DNA of 64,000 nt from positions 367,029-431,028 of the forward strand of contig JAQFVV010006509.1 in assembly GCA_028023455.1 (NCBI GenBank), written 5' to 3'. Of the stretch, positions 1 through 15,321 are shown in pieces. A program made the translations under genes and the position numbers. The notes beneath the pieces are model-generated. The model was not told the origin of the DNA, made no database searches, and saw only the letters and a program-made list of their open reading frames with translations. Each line of letters opens with the position of its first letter. Position 1 is the first letter of the stretch. The DNA comes from Epiperipatus broadwayi (taxonomy: Eukaryota > Onychophora > Udeonychophora > Euonychophora > Peripatidae).

Positions 1-1551
1 ATGTAATAATTTAAGTATGATAGTATGGAATGAATGTTATATTATGCAATGTTTTATTTTTTTGATTGTGGACCAGAAGACATCATATAAGTGATTGGCA
101 AGTAGAAATATCACTTAGGTAATAGTTGTAAATATTAATAATTTTATGATGTATTTTTCTCTTTTCTTTAGATTATCAACATATTATGTGATGTTATAGT
201 ATGAACATATGAGTATGTGTGAATACATTGTACACACATAAAACTTATAGAAGTCAGAATTTATTTATTATAAAAATATGCATACTTTAATTCCATATTA
301 CTGGTATAATACAACTTAATAATGAATAATTATGTGATTCTTTTGTAAAGAACTTTAGAATTTCTTAAATGTTTAAAGTATTGATAATAGTCGTTTGTAT
401 TTTTGTTCAAGAATATTTGATAAGAAAGTGAAATAACCTTTTCTTGTAGAACAGTTTAGATCGTTATATTTATAAGTAAATTTTATTTGTTATTTTTAAA
501 TATGTTGTCAGAATTATTGTCTACGTAGATTGATAAATCTATAAGAAAATTTGTAAAGGGTAGTGACTTGGAAGTAATTTAAACATGAAACAAAAGAGGT
601 GCTTTTAATGTAGGGTTTTGTTGTGAGAATAGGAATAATCTTTATGATCTTAATAATTATGCAGGTACAGATAACGGAGCCCTGTAGCTTGTATATTTTC
701 TGTGGGCAGTGTTTTTGCCTTTTTTATTGATGTTCCAGAAAGCTGAAGAAATAGCTTGGGCATTGTTATTTGTAGTGGAGGTTATTAGACAGATAAGTCA
801 TGCGTCTCTTTCATTTATACACTGTTACCATGATGACTATCTAATATGTATATATATACTATTGAATTAAGACTCTAGTTTGTCCCTATACCTATGCATC
901 TGTTCGCTATCATGATTTTCTAAGTATTACATCGTACAGTATTGTATTTTAATGGAAAATAATAGATAATTTTTAGAGTTTAAGGATCATTATTGGAAAG
1001 GGATAAGATAGGTTTGCTTACTTTGGAGGATGATAAGAATAAATACAAATGGAATTGAGTATCAAACAGAATTAAAAAATAAAGAATCATAAAATATTTT
1101 CTATATTTTTATTTTTTAGTATAAAATAATTTTCATGAAATAATTTTCTTTAAGTATTTTAACACTTATAGGTATTGCATATTTTTCAATGGATTGTGTA
1201 TCAAAACAAAACAATATAGAATAAAGTAAAACTATATTTCATAGTTATTATTTAATGTTAAAGAAATACATTAACACTTACATCTATTTTATATTAGGCC
1301 AATATGATAATTAGATTATTAATTGTGTCCATTCATTTTGTTAATTTTACCGAAATAATTATATCTTGTTTAACAATAACGTTATTATGATAGGCTATTT
1401 TTAGTGATTAAGAATAAATTGAGAGATGCATATTAGTATTATTATTAATTTTTGTATTTTCTGTTTATGATTCATAACTGATGTGTATTTAAAGGAAGCA
1501 TATCATAGTGACATTTAATGGTAAATAATATTTAAAAAGTTTTGTAGATTA
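1..1551. other. AT-rich DNA, no gene seen
   Basis: Very AT-rich, with stops in all frames and no recognisable protein, RNA or repeat family. A slightly more complex patch lies at about 661-840, but no reading frame in it stays open long enough to suggest an exon. Confidence 0.6.
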
Positions 1552-1570
1552 ATTATTATTGTTGTTGTTG

Positions 1571-1650
<80 letters not shown>
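1552..1650. repeat. (TTG)n/(TTA)n trinucleotide microsatellite
   Basis: A short run of TTG units passes directly into about 25 TTA/ATT units. The two-motif structure suggests a G-to-A slide within one array. No retroelement 3' end is recognisable beside it, unlike the similar array at 49.8 kb. Confidence 0.95.
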
Positions 1651-1651
<1 letters not shown>

Positions 1652-4600
1652 TGATGAATATGTAAAATAGATAAATTATTTTAAAAGTCAGAGTGAAGAC
1701 TTAATGTTTATATTTTATTTTATTAATTTACTTTGAGAAAACTGGAAATTGTAATGATATAAGATTTATTTAGAATTATAAATATTGTAAATAAATTATT
1801 TGATATTTTATTGTAATAAAAATTTGCTTAACTTGTTTTATAAATTTGTGTGTTGAGCCAATTTCTTTCCACATTGCAAACATTTGATTACAGAGGGTTT
1901 GAACCAAAACATAATATTTGCACAGTAAGAATAAAATTATTATTTAAGAATTATAATATTTTTTTAAGATTATTTATTTAAGAAAATACATTTACATTAT
2001 CATTATTGTCATAAGTTAAGTGTTATAATATTACATAGAGTTATAATGCTATCCGTTGCCACACATATATTTTTCAGATTATAAGATATTACCACACATT
2101 TTATTTACGATGTCATATGAAAGATAAAAGATTATGTTATATTATTTCTTTATTGTTATTATTGTTGATAAAAATTATAATGGAGAAAGATAGATAAAAT
2201 TAAATCGTACAATGAAGATTATTATTATTATTGTTATTAGTTAAGTGTAGTTGAGGATGATATTAAATCCCTTATCATGCTTTACTACAGTAATTTTGAT
2301 TAACTCGAATTAGTTTAAGAACCTGAGATTATTTTAGCTAGATTATTTTAAATAAAAAAATTAAGATTTATTTATTAGTGATATCTTAATTAATTAATTA
2401 TTGTTGAAGTCGTAAGAATGCTATAGATTTATTATTTGAGATAGTAATAAGGGGGATAGTGTTCTTATGCCATTGAGGTAGTATCCTGTGGGATATTGAC
2501 TTAATGTAATTCTTTAATACCACTTATATTTCACTTCCTAGTCTCATGAATTTAATAAATATTTATTTATTTAATTTATAAACTGAACCATATTATTATT
2601 TTATTAATTACAGCTAGTTAAAACAATTAACATTAATGTAGAATATCTTTATTATCGATTATATGCATTTTAGCCGAGCGTAATTATTATCTGAGCTAGA
2701 CCCATTTTATGATATATTATATTTTCTGAAGTGAGGGTACAATATATATAAACTCTTACCTTCCATATCACATGATAGTAATAGTCTCATGTCAAAGTCA
2801 CTACTAAAGAAGCTAACCTAGATTTTATTTATGTAATAAAAAAATAATAATTGGTTCTGAACAGAGAGAAACATGAGACTCAAGGGGACAATTAAAGATT
2901 TAACTGTAACTTAAGAGTTAAATGGACTACTTAACATGGTAATTAACTTAACTAACCTAATGCATATTCAACATATAAAAATCATTAAGAAATTGGGTTG
3001 GATTGTGAGTAAACAGATGTGAAAACAAATTTATATTTTAAATATGTTTATTAAACCATATTAAATCAACAAAACAAAATGACAATAATTATATAGTGTT
3101 ATGATTTAATACACACAGGTGTTACAAAATAGATGAGACCTGGTTAATACAGGAATCTCATCTTAACATATAAAATAGATATGTATATGTGTTTGTGTGA
3201 TTATTAAAATCAAGCCTAGAACCTTTTTTTCCCTTGGTTTGCTAATGCTACACGTTAATAACCCAGCCAAGATGATTATTAAATAGTGTTAAAATGATTG
3301 TTACATATATATTGATAGCTGAACAAATAATTAAGCTTAAGTAAAATTCAGATTCAGCTTAGTAACCAAGATTTGGGTTCCATTCTGAGGCTGAAATGGT
3401 AATTATCAAGGAGGAAAGAACCGGTTACCTTTAGATTCACATATATATGCTCGGGTGCTAAATAAAACATTAGATCAAGTTCATGGTGCAAATGAGTATT
3501 CACAGCCTTCAGTATTGAAAGCTTGGTGCCCTAAGACTGAACAGCTATCTATAATTAATAATGAACATATCTAGTTCAGGAATTCAGATAGACTTTATGA
3601 AAATGGTCTGGACCTTGTGTTCCAGTTCTAAAAGGTAGCCATGCCTGAACTACGGTGGATGGGAGCAGTTTCCACCACAAACACATCAGAAGGTGTAGCA
3701 AGACATAACACACAAGTGTATTTAGTAAAGATACACTCACACTGAATAGGTAAAATATAAATATGTATATATAAAATGAATTGCATCTACAAACAAATAG
3801 CTTCTATCTGCTAAACTAATACAACCCAGTTCTTAACTAGCATTATAACTATGCTAACTAAAAGGGCTAAAATGACATTGTCAATCTCATTTAAAATGGT
3901 GAATCTGCATATTAAATCATAATCTAAGGAGGAAAAAGTATATTCAATGGGTATTAACCGTTTGAATGCCTGACTCATCAAAAAATGAGAAGATTTGACG
4001 TCACTCTAAATCGGCTACTTTTTATCCCATGTATACATATTATACGTCATTTGAAAGAAAATCAAAAGTTCTGTAAGATGGTGCCCTCTTCAGAATTCTT
4101 TTACAAGTAAAAAAATCAATAAAAATGACCATATATGTCCAACAAAACCAAAGCACCACCTCCTCACCACCTTTTCTTGAATCTTATTGGCTGTCCAACT
4201 TCTGTCAAAAAGGGAAATGGCTGCCAAAAAGTAAAAAGTTACGTTCATTTTGATTTTTATTACGAAAATGATAAACAAATGTTTACAACATTTTAAACAA
4301 TATTTGAATTGAATTACAAATTATTATTGATAAAATAATACTAAAAATCAAATTATTTTAGAAAAATAGTTAAGATATTACCAAGAATTATTTATTTATT
4401 GCTACATATTTATCATAACGTTAAAGTGAAAAAAAAAAGATTGCTGATGCAATGTTTTTTGGTTGGTTGAATAGCGGTTACTTTTATTTCACTGCAATTG
4501 AATATTTTTTAAATTATAAATCAAATTTTCTTTTTGAAAAGACTTTCGTTTACTTTTGTAATCTGACAATTTAGTAATATACTTTTTACAAATTAACTAA

Positions 4601-5018
4601 CGTATTTATATTATTAAAAGTGAATCTATTTTAACAATAGATTTTGTTAAAGTTGTGAGTTGGCCAATTAAAAGTTTTGATTTTTAACTCATTCGGCCAA
4701 TTAAATAATAATTGTTGAAAGGGTTAATAAATAGCAATAAATATATCTTAATATCGACTTTTAGCCAGCCTATCACTTCTAACTACCAGATGTTTAAAGA
4801 CACAATTTATAATAATTATCACTAGGCAAACCATAAGAAATATAAATATAAATCAGTGATAATAATAAGCACAGAATGATTATTATCGAAGCCAATAAAC
4901 GGCATTCCTATATGCTAAGTAGCATTTCTAATATATTAAAATGGAGATTTTAATAATTATTTTTTTCTTTAAAAGTTTGTTAAAATTACTGTGTTCACTC
5001 TTTTGAAATTCTTGGCAT

Positions 5019-5024
<6 letters not shown>
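1651..5024. other. AT-rich DNA, no gene seen; one small hairpin
   Basis: No supported gene. The 62-codon frame near 4,090-4,278 (minus) is hydrophobic and unlike any known protein; I treat it as chance. At 3,132-3,162 an imperfect inverted repeat (arms GATGAGACCTG and CAGGAATCTCATC, with a 2-base bulge) could fold, but it has no evident partner copy in the window. A moderately complex patch at 3,340-3,740 matches nothing I recognise. Confidence 0.5.

Positions 5025-5067
<43 letters not shown>
5025..5067. repeat. (AT)n microsatellite
   Basis: An uninterrupted AT dinucleotide run directly left of the palindrome at 5,068. Confidence 0.95.
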
Positions 5068-5071
<4 letters not shown>

Positions 5072-5078
5072 GTTATGC

Positions 5079-5120
<42 letters not shown>

Positions 5121-5131
5121 GCATAACTGCA
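5068..5131. repeat. perfect 64-bp palindrome with a (TA)n centre
   Basis: The 15-bp arm TGCAGTTATGCCTTT (5,068-5,082) is matched exactly by its reverse complement at 5,117-5,131, and the 34 bp between are a self-complementary TA run. The whole segment can extrude as a cruciform. It looks like fold-back copying of a unique flank across a (TA)n tract, or a tiny foldback element. Confidence 0.9.
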
Positions 5132-6235
5132 GTATTAAAGAAATTTAGATAAATAACTATTGGCAGTTATTTCAATTTAGGGGACAAAAGTATGTTTATA
5201 TGGATGAATTCAGGCAAGATTTGTACAAGTTTAAATTTATAATTGATTTTACTTTAGGTAGGAATTTAAAAATTAAAAGTGAATGTTTAATTACATTAAA
5301 TAAGCTAGCTTAATATTAAAGATTACAGATTTAAAGAGTAATTAAGAACTCTGCAGTTTTGAAGAAAATATTACCAGTCATTTTTCTTAGTAGCTGGCAC
5401 TTCAGGCACATTGGATGGTAGGCATAGTGGCAGTCTTCCCTGGATATATTGTATGATCTAAGATGTTTTCTTTTTGCAGCATGCTATTGTTGGATCTCTG
5501 ATTACTATGATGATGGTTACATGCCATTGTGGCATGTAGGATGAAGTTCAAGATCACCATCTTCTCATAGCAAAAGTAGCAAATCTATGGGCTCTCTGCT
5601 ATTTCAAAGTACGAACAGGCATGGATTCTGGTAGCAATGCTTTTTAAAATTTTACGGAGTAAGCTTAAGAGTGTAAAAATATAGGATATTTATATGATTT
5701 TCAAATTCAATATTATTTTGTCAACAACCTGGTCTTACAGCTGGTAAATCCATTAGCACCTATTTGACATCTTATATTTTAATTTATAAAATTGATTAAA
5801 CCTTTGTTTAAATTTTAAAGCTGATATTTTTAATTTAATTTGGGCATCTCCATTCATCAAGGACTTGGTAATAGTTTCAGCTCAGTGAATTTTGTTGATT
5901 ATAAAATACATTTTAGAAAAATATTGTTGCAAAAATAAGATTTAAAATTTTGCTCACACACTATCTTGACACAGGTGTGCAGTGGTGTGATTTTTATTTA
6001 TAACTATTTTAATTTAAAATTGAGAATTATTATAATCTTTTAAATAACATTTCATTATATATGTATCATGGTGATATATGAACTTCACACATGTACATGT
6101 GATTTTTATTGTAAAATAAATCCTTCAACAAAATAAAATCTATAATGTAAAGATTTAAATGTTAAATAAAATATACATGCTGTAATATATATAAACCTAT
6201 AATAGTACAGTTATTTATCTACATATAAATGTGTG

Positions 6236-6238
<3 letters not shown>
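5132..6238. other. AT-rich DNA with a more complex patch, no gene
   Basis: A patch at about 5,390-5,640 has more balanced base composition. It includes a polypyrimidine tract ending in GCAG near 5,479 that resembles a splice acceptor, and a perfect hairpin (8-bp stem ACATGCCA/TGGCATGT, 5,519-5,537). The frame after the acceptor-like site closes after about 19 codons and is not recognisable, so I do not call an exon. Confidence 0.4.

Positions 6239-6275
<37 letters not shown>
6239..6275. repeat. (AT)n microsatellite
   Basis: A continuous AT dinucleotide run of about 37 bp. Confidence 0.95.
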
Positions 6276-6277
<2 letters not shown>

Positions 6278-7599
6278 ATTTATTAAACATGAAGTAATTA
6301 AAGTTCCTTAATTTTCTTTTAGAATTAAAAATTAAATTAAATATCATCTTAACTCTATATATTAATCCCAGATAAAAAATTATTAAAATAAACTGTATTA
6401 AAAATAGAAAAGTATTTTAAAACAAAACTTAAAAGATTTAGAGATAAAAATATATATTTGATTTGAAAACAGTTATTAATCAGAAATGGAAATGATTGTT
6501 AATTAGTTAAATGTAACCACCTTGCTTTATGTAAAACAGCTCAGATAGGAAACAATAGAAACAACCCAATGAAAGAAATCCATCGAAATGGACCTCAGCG
6601 AGATCATCCATCGATGACATAATCCAAATCAATCCTTCAATACGTATAAAAGGAAAATTTTGAAATTATTAAGAGTTGTTTTGATTATTACGATGTGACT
6701 ATATTATTATAAGTTGAGGTGAAATTGACACCATGGTCATTCTTTCACTTTAAAGAAGAGAAATGAACTATCTTTTTTCATTGAACCATTAAAACAAAAC
6801 CTCCGATGATAAATAATCCCAACAGAATATCAATCTTATTATTTCTTCATCCCGATAGTTATTTTTACGTAGACTTTATAATAATGACATTAAATTAAAA
6901 TTTTTTATATTTATGTTCAATATGATCCTATCTGACCAACTAAATTCTTTATTATTTTATTTGATTTTTTTTTCTTTTTATTAAATCATTTCCTTTATTT
7001 AATTTTGTTCTTTTTTTTTATATTTTTTCTTTTTCCTTAGTTATTTATAAATGTTAACTTAATCTGATTGTATAGATTTTAAAGTTATATTAGGTCTTAT
7101 TTTTTTTTTTAAATTGTCATATTGATATATTTGTGGGTTTATTCTGCTCTTCTCCCCCCTTCCGTTTCCTATGGAAGAATATATGTCCTTCCTTTCTTTT
7201 TTTTCTTTTTTCTCTTCTTTCTAGATGTTTCCTATCTCTAAACAATTTCTTCTCTTACCTTTTGTTGCCTATTTTTTCATTGAATACTCGATATTCGATG
7301 AATTGATCCAGTTTGCTCAATTTTCCTAAGGTTAATGATGTGTTTTTTTTCAATCAAATTTATGTAATATTCATCTTCATCCTAAATGAAAGTCATTAAT
7401 TTAGTTGTTTATAACCTTCTGGTTTTTATTGGTTACTATGTTTTCTTTCCATATTTGATCAAATATATACATTCGATAAATGATCCTTCGGTGAGTATCT
7501 AAATGTATTTATTGATGTCTTTTGTTATTGGACAATCATGTATTTTTGTGATACTTTGTCATAATTTCCCTCTCAATTGTCAGTAATCATATATATATC
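6276..7599. other. AT-rich DNA with a pyrimidine-rich stretch, no gene
   Basis: From about 6,958 to 7,330 the plus strand is strongly pyrimidine-biased (long T runs with interspersed C). Before that, 6,530-6,660 is somewhat more complex. No open frame, family motif or flanking repeat supports a gene or element. Confidence 0.5.
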
Positions 7600-7634
7600 A
7601 AAAAAACCCCCCCCCCCCCCAAAAAAAAAACCCC
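7600..7634. repeat. alternating A and C homopolymer block
   Basis: A7, C14, A10 and C4 follow one another, and an A/C-only stretch continues to about 7,670. A run of 14 C is very unlike the AT-rich surroundings. It may be real simple repeat or a sequencing/assembly weak point. Confidence 0.85.
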
Positions 7635-7670
7635 AACTAACCAACCCCGCATACAACCCTTCCCAAACAA

Positions 7671-10360
7671 TATATATATATTATAACTGTGTTGATTCTT
7701 ATATCATACATGTATTCAGAAGAATTTAAATCTAGCATTTCAACAAGTATATTGAAATATACTGAAACTTAGTTGTAATTATAGGAGATTTGAACTTGTT
7801 TTCAAATCCCCTTTAATTAAATATAGGTTTAATTAGTACAAGTTACAAATATTATTATATTAGTAATAATTTATGTAATAATATTTAGAAGTTTTGTATG
7901 TATAAAGTTAATCATAAATTATATAACACATAGAATCCCATTAAATATGAGTTATTTTCAGAATAAACTAGAGATAATTAACCATGTTTTTTAAGATATA
8001 GTTATAGTTAATGATATTCTATAAACATGCAGTATGTTTTGGAAAAGCCTTTTGAACTGAAGGACAGATTAATAACTTTGGGTTAAGAAAAATATATTTA
8101 ACAAAATCATTTTTAAAAAGGGCTTGAAAAAAATATATAAGCAATATATATAAATTTTATCATTATATGTAAATAAAAGCAATAATAGTTTACTTTAAAA
8201 ATTGAACAGATGAGAAATAAGATCCCTGTATCATTTAATGGCTGTTTAATGCAGTGAAACTATCTACATGTTAAGATAACTTAACTAGTCTTCAGTGCAA
8301 ATCCATTTTTTTAGTATATCCCAATAAACCAAGGACCAGCTAAGCTTATAATTCTACATTGGTCTAAGTGGCTGCTAATTGATGCTAAAAATGATTCCTA
8401 CTTTTCATCAACCATTAATGTGTTATCCAGAAAAAATAAAAATCTGTTTCTGAGGCAATTTGCCTCAAAATTTATTAAACTAGCCCATAAGTTGTCTATA
8501 TAGCAGTCACAATGAGCATAATTTAACAATGAGCAAAAGAAATTATAAAAGCTGTCAATTTATCATCATTATTCAAGTAAAATGAAGAAAGTAGTTTGTA
8601 CACTGAGTTTGAGATAAAAAATCAAAGAAATTTCTAATTGCGCTTGAGAAATGTGAAAGAGATCCATAGCCAGGATTGAGGAATATATAAGTTTATATTG
8701 ATTTATTGGGGTATTGGAAGACTTTTTAATTATTTCTATGTACAAACATAAGAACTTGTTTTTGTTTCTTTCATATATTTTTCTCCTCTCTTTTATTATT
8801 TATTCATATAAATATTAAATTTAATTTTCTTATACTATTTGTTCATAAAATATAGATATTTTGTAAATATTAGTTTAATAAATTATTAAAATATATATTA
8901 ATTTCAATTTTTTAAAGAATAATAATTGATAAAGTATATTGTTTATTGATAAAACAATGAAGTAGTTTATGGGATTTGTTAATTTTAGTGAGGCCTTTAT
9001 TTGTCAATGCTTAATTTTGTAATATTTATAACAAAATGAATGTATGAAAATTTACATTGATATTATAAAGAAATATTATACAAATTTTAAAATTACAATT
9101 TAAATGGTTTATTGCAAAACAGATTATCATTTTTGCAAAAAAAAAATAGAAAATACTGCATATTGGCACCCAATGTATTCAGCTTCCTTCAAAATTGATA
9201 AACAATAAACAGAAATAAGTTAATAGCTAAAGAAATCTGGTCTTTTTAGATGCAAACCATATCTTTAAAACTATTCAAGATATATTTCATTAATATAAAT
9301 ATAAAAATTGGACAATTAAAAATGATACTTTTCATGAAGATTTTTGAAAATTCCATGGAGAAAAAGAAAAATGTATAAGTATGTACTTTTGTATGAAACA
9401 TGAAATAGCATATTGTTTTCACTTTGTTAATATAAAGAGGTAATGCAGTTTATATAAAGTTTCTAATTTATAGAAAGCTTGAAAGTACCATTAGTGGGGT
9501 GAATGAATCACTGCTATGAATGTGTCTTTAATCAACCTAAATAAGCTAACCAGATTCTAATCACACAATTAGAGTTGATAAATTAACTGACTAGATTATA
9601 ATAATTATAATTCCAAGCATATTGATAAGAAATGTAGTATTCATTTGTTAAAATCTATTTTACTCATGATAAATTTCAATAGCTGTTAAACACAAAACAT
9701 ATCAAATAGAAGTATCAGCTACTAGACATACAATTCTCTACAGGTATAAGTCATGGATATGGTTAAGTCTATTCCACTATTCAATAAAAATAAAAGTCAC
9801 GATTAGTTCTCTGATTGTATTTGTATTATAGTGTGTTTTTTTTTAAAAAAAACATGTGACACTATTCCTGAGGGTGTAATATAAGTATGTTGAGCTCTTT
9901 AAGCAATAAAAAAAAAATTCAAAGGAGAGGTATATTGATTGATCAAAAAAAAAAAATTGTTAGATTAAAAGTGCAAAAGCAAACAATAACATATTTTGGG
10001 ATCAACTTCAGAATATAAAACATAAAAAATATATTATATTTCTATGATGTCTATAGATGAATGTTGTTTTATGTAATAATGGTGATATATAATCAAACAT
10101 AGAACTTTTTATTATTATTTGAGTAATAATACAAAAAATTGTATTGCGGATTTAAGAATATATCCATTTTATCTAGATTTAGATGTTGTTCAGAAAATGA
10201 TAATCACTTTTTATGTTTTCTTATTAGCCAACATTCCTTTATTTTTATACTTTTAATATTATTTAAAAAATTCAACATGCCTTCATCAAGAATGATTGAT
10301 ATATATTTTCATATATATATATATAAAATCAAACCTGCCTAACACTATACTAGCAAAAAT
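7671..10360. other. AT-rich DNA, no gene seen
   Basis: No recognisable coding sequence or repeat family. Short TA-rich and homopolymer tracts are scattered throughout. The 67-codon frame at 10,139-10,342 is low-complexity and probably chance. A short (TA)n at about 10,311-10,324 lies just outside the left arm of the Penelope-like inverted repeat. Confidence 0.5.
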
Positions 10361-10534
10361 AAAAATGCAAAACTATTAAATAATACAATACTAGATTAAA
10401 TCCAAAATTTTACCAAAATCCTTACACAACCATGGTTTCATCTACTACAAATAGACCTTCTCAAGTGAAATCAATCTAAAAGAAATAACATATTTATACA
10501 CATAAACAAACCTTCCCATAATTCATTTCAGACT

Positions 10535-11245
10535 TCACCTTCCCTTAATATCAAAAGAAGTCTTCATAAGAATGATAGCCTCAGAATCAAGAAGATTTAT
10601 CATCAATGTCTCCATTATCCTTCTTTCTAACTCATTCTTTTCATAAAAAATAACCGAAGCATTGTTAAACAATATTCTATGACTTGTATTCAATTCATGA
10701 ATATATAAAGCTGAATTAAGATACCTATGTTTAACTCTACTTATATGAACCTTAATCCTTTCATTAAGCTTAAACTTACTCTGGCCTACATAAAACTTAC
10801 CACAACTACATGGAATCTTACAAATAATACCAGGAATAGACCTACTATCAATAGACTGTTTTGAATCATTAAGTAATGAATTCAAATCAGGACCTTTCTT
10901 CCATGCAACCTTCCTTCCACCTAACAAATGACTATTCTTATGAACCAAATTGTATATTGAAGCCTTAAATGGTAATGACATATAATCATTATCCTTACCA
11001 TCAAAATTCTTACTATCAAAATCATGATTATAAACATTATTATTAAATACAACTTTTTTAATAAAATCATGACTATAACCCAATCCTACATATTCAGCAG
11101 CAAATTGACTTCTTTGAATATCAGCATTATTATTAAAATTATTAAGCCTCCTATTTCTACAACAAAAATTCAGCAAAGACATTTTTTTATGTATAGAAGG
11201 CTGATAACTATCAGGCCTAATCATATTTCTCAAATTCTTATACAT
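10535..11245 (-). pseudogene. Penelope-like element C-terminus with GIY-YIG endonuclease (left arm)
   Basis: A 236-codon open frame. Residues 1-21 come from the spacer; the element-derived part begins about Met22. A basic and Asn-rich linker (22-137) is followed by a GIY-YIG nuclease domain (about 138-225). Visible landmarks are Gly-Ile-Ile-Cys at 139-142, the Cys-rich PCSCGKFYVG at 145-154, NERIKVH at 161-167 and a Glu-containing ERRIMETLMI helix near 207-216. In Penelope-like elements this nuclease nicks target DNA to prime reverse transcription in the nucleus. The Tyr of the first motif is Cys142 here, which should damage catalysis. The reverse transcriptase that normally precedes this domain is absent, so the frame is a 5'-truncated fragment although it has no internal stop. 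Stop is at 10,535. Confidence 0.8.
11207..11238. repeat. asymmetric centre of the Penelope-like inverted repeat
   Basis: The unmatched spacer between the two arms. It overlaps a small near-perfect hairpin formed by CTGATA and TATCAG around AC at the left-arm border. This marks the breakpoint joining the two head-to-head copies. Confidence 0.6.
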
Positions 11246-11903
11246 AAAAAAAAATGTCTTTCTTCAATTTTTGTTGTAGGAATAGAAGGCTTGATAATTT
11301 TAATAATAATGCTGATATTCAAAGAAGTCAATTTGCTGCTGAATATGTAGGATTGGGTTACAGTCATGATTTTATTTAAAAAGTTGTATTTAATAATAAT
11401 GTTTATAGTCATGATTTTGATAGTAAGAATTTTGTTGGTAAGGATAATGATTATATGTCATTACCATCTAAGGCTTGGCTTATAAAAATAGTCATTTGTT
11501 AGGTGGAAGGAAGGTTGCATGAAATAAAGGTCCTGATTTGAATTCATTATCTAATGGTTCAAAACAGTCTATTGATAGTAGGTCTATTCCTGGTATTGTT
11601 TATAAGATTCCATATAGTTGTGGTAAATTTTATGTAGGGCAGAGTAAGTTTAGCCTTAATGAAAGTATTATGGTTCATATAAGTAGAGTTAAACATAGAT
11701 ATCTTAACTCAGCTTTATATATTCATGAATTGAATACAGGTCATAGAATATTGTTTAACAATGCTTTGGGTTTTTTTTTATATGAAAAGAATGAGTTAAA
11801 AAGAAGAATAAAGGAGATTTTGATGATAAATCTTTTTGATTCTGAGGCTATCAATCTTATGAAGACTTCTTTTGATATTAAAAGAAGGTGGAGTTTGAAA
11901 TGA
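11239..11903 (+). pseudogene. Penelope-like GIY-YIG endonuclease, degraded copy (right arm)
   Basis: Plus-strand counterpart of the left arm. It starts with the same A-rich leader and ATG and is broken by an in-frame TAA near 11,379 and a deletion near 11,475. Its last 121 codons (11,538-11,903) stay open and carry the nuclease: Gly-Ile-Val-Tyr, then a CGKFYVG block. Here the first-motif Tyr is kept, but the first Cys of the PCSC block is Tyr and the Arg of the NERI motif is Ser. The two arms have therefore lost different conserved residues, as expected for independent decay. Not functional alone. Confidence 0.75.
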
Positions 11904-12059
11904 ATTATGAGAAAGTTTGTTTGTGTGTATAAATATGTTATTTCCTTTAGATTGATTTCACTTGAGAAGGTCTAATTGTAGTAGATGAAACCATGGTTGT
12001 GTAAAGATTTTGGTAAAATTTTGGATTTAATCTAGTATTATATTGTTTAATGGTTTTGC

Positions 12060-14887
<2,828 letters not shown>

Positions 14888-14978
14888 AACTATTGTTAAA
14901 ACAGGCAAAACTCACTATACATATTGCCACACACAGCAAGATAGAGTAATCAATGGATGCCAGAAGGCTTGTGCATAA
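14888..14978 (+). repeat. left TIR of MITE family 1
   Basis: Matches the reverse complement of 15,231-15,321 with 6 mismatches over 91 bp and no gaps. Confidence 0.9.
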
Positions 14979-15230
14979 AATCCCCATCTAGTGCCTACTC
15001 ATCCAATATCCCCAGATGAGTTTCTGGCTTCTGGCCTTCATCAGTGAGGAACCTTGGATCTGAGAGCACTGCACCTAGATCTTAGGATCTAATGCAAACC
15101 TCCAGCAACCACCTTTTATCTCCATTTAACTACAAAACTATGAGTCTAAACTGAAAACACCTTAATGTTTTTAATCCAACCCCATTAGCTTATATAGTCA
15201 TATGGGTCCGAACCCAGTTCAGTACCCATA

Positions 15231-15321
15231 TTATGCACAAGTCTTCTGGCATCCATTGATTACTCTAGCTTGCTGTGTGTCCCAATATGTATAGTGAGTA
15301 TTGCCTGTTTTAACAACAGTT
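15231..15321 (-). repeat. right TIR of MITE family 1
   Basis: Inverted partner of 14,888-14,978. The same sequence, beginning GTGTATAACTG on the other strand, also opens the second copy at 17.85 kb. Confidence 0.9.

Larger units (their letters stand above)
14888..15321. mobile_element. MITE family 1, complete 434-bp copy with 91-bp TIRs
   Basis: A non-coding element bounded by terminal inverted repeats at 14,888-14,978 and 15,231-15,321. The arms are both 91 bp and differ at 6 positions by eye. The interior has no open frame but includes small palindromes, such as one formed by TATGGGT and ACCCATA at about 15,200-15,230. The outermost bases (AACTRTTGTTAAAACAGG) recur at the start of the second copy at 17,852, so they are the true element end or very close to it. 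The sequence TCTATTAACTAT occurs just left of the element and again about 35 bp beyond its right end; since it does not abut both ends I do not call it a target-site duplication. It would need a transposase supplied from elsewhere; the superfamily is not identifiable. Confidence 0.85.

Noticed and set aside
5470-5540. Exon after a strong-looking acceptor (polypyrimidine then GCAG)
   Set aside because: The frame closes after about 19 codons, no donor site follows convincingly, and the encoded peptide is unrecognised.
11024-11412. Frames of 108 (plus) and 60 (minus) codons at the Penelope-like centre
   Set aside because: Each is the antisense shadow of the true reading frame in one arm, appearing twice because the arms are inverted copies.
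15200-15232. B-box-like GGTCCGAACCC inside MITE family 1
   Set aside because: It is part of a small palindrome in the element interior. No A box; the element is bounded by TIRs, not by a poly(A) tail.
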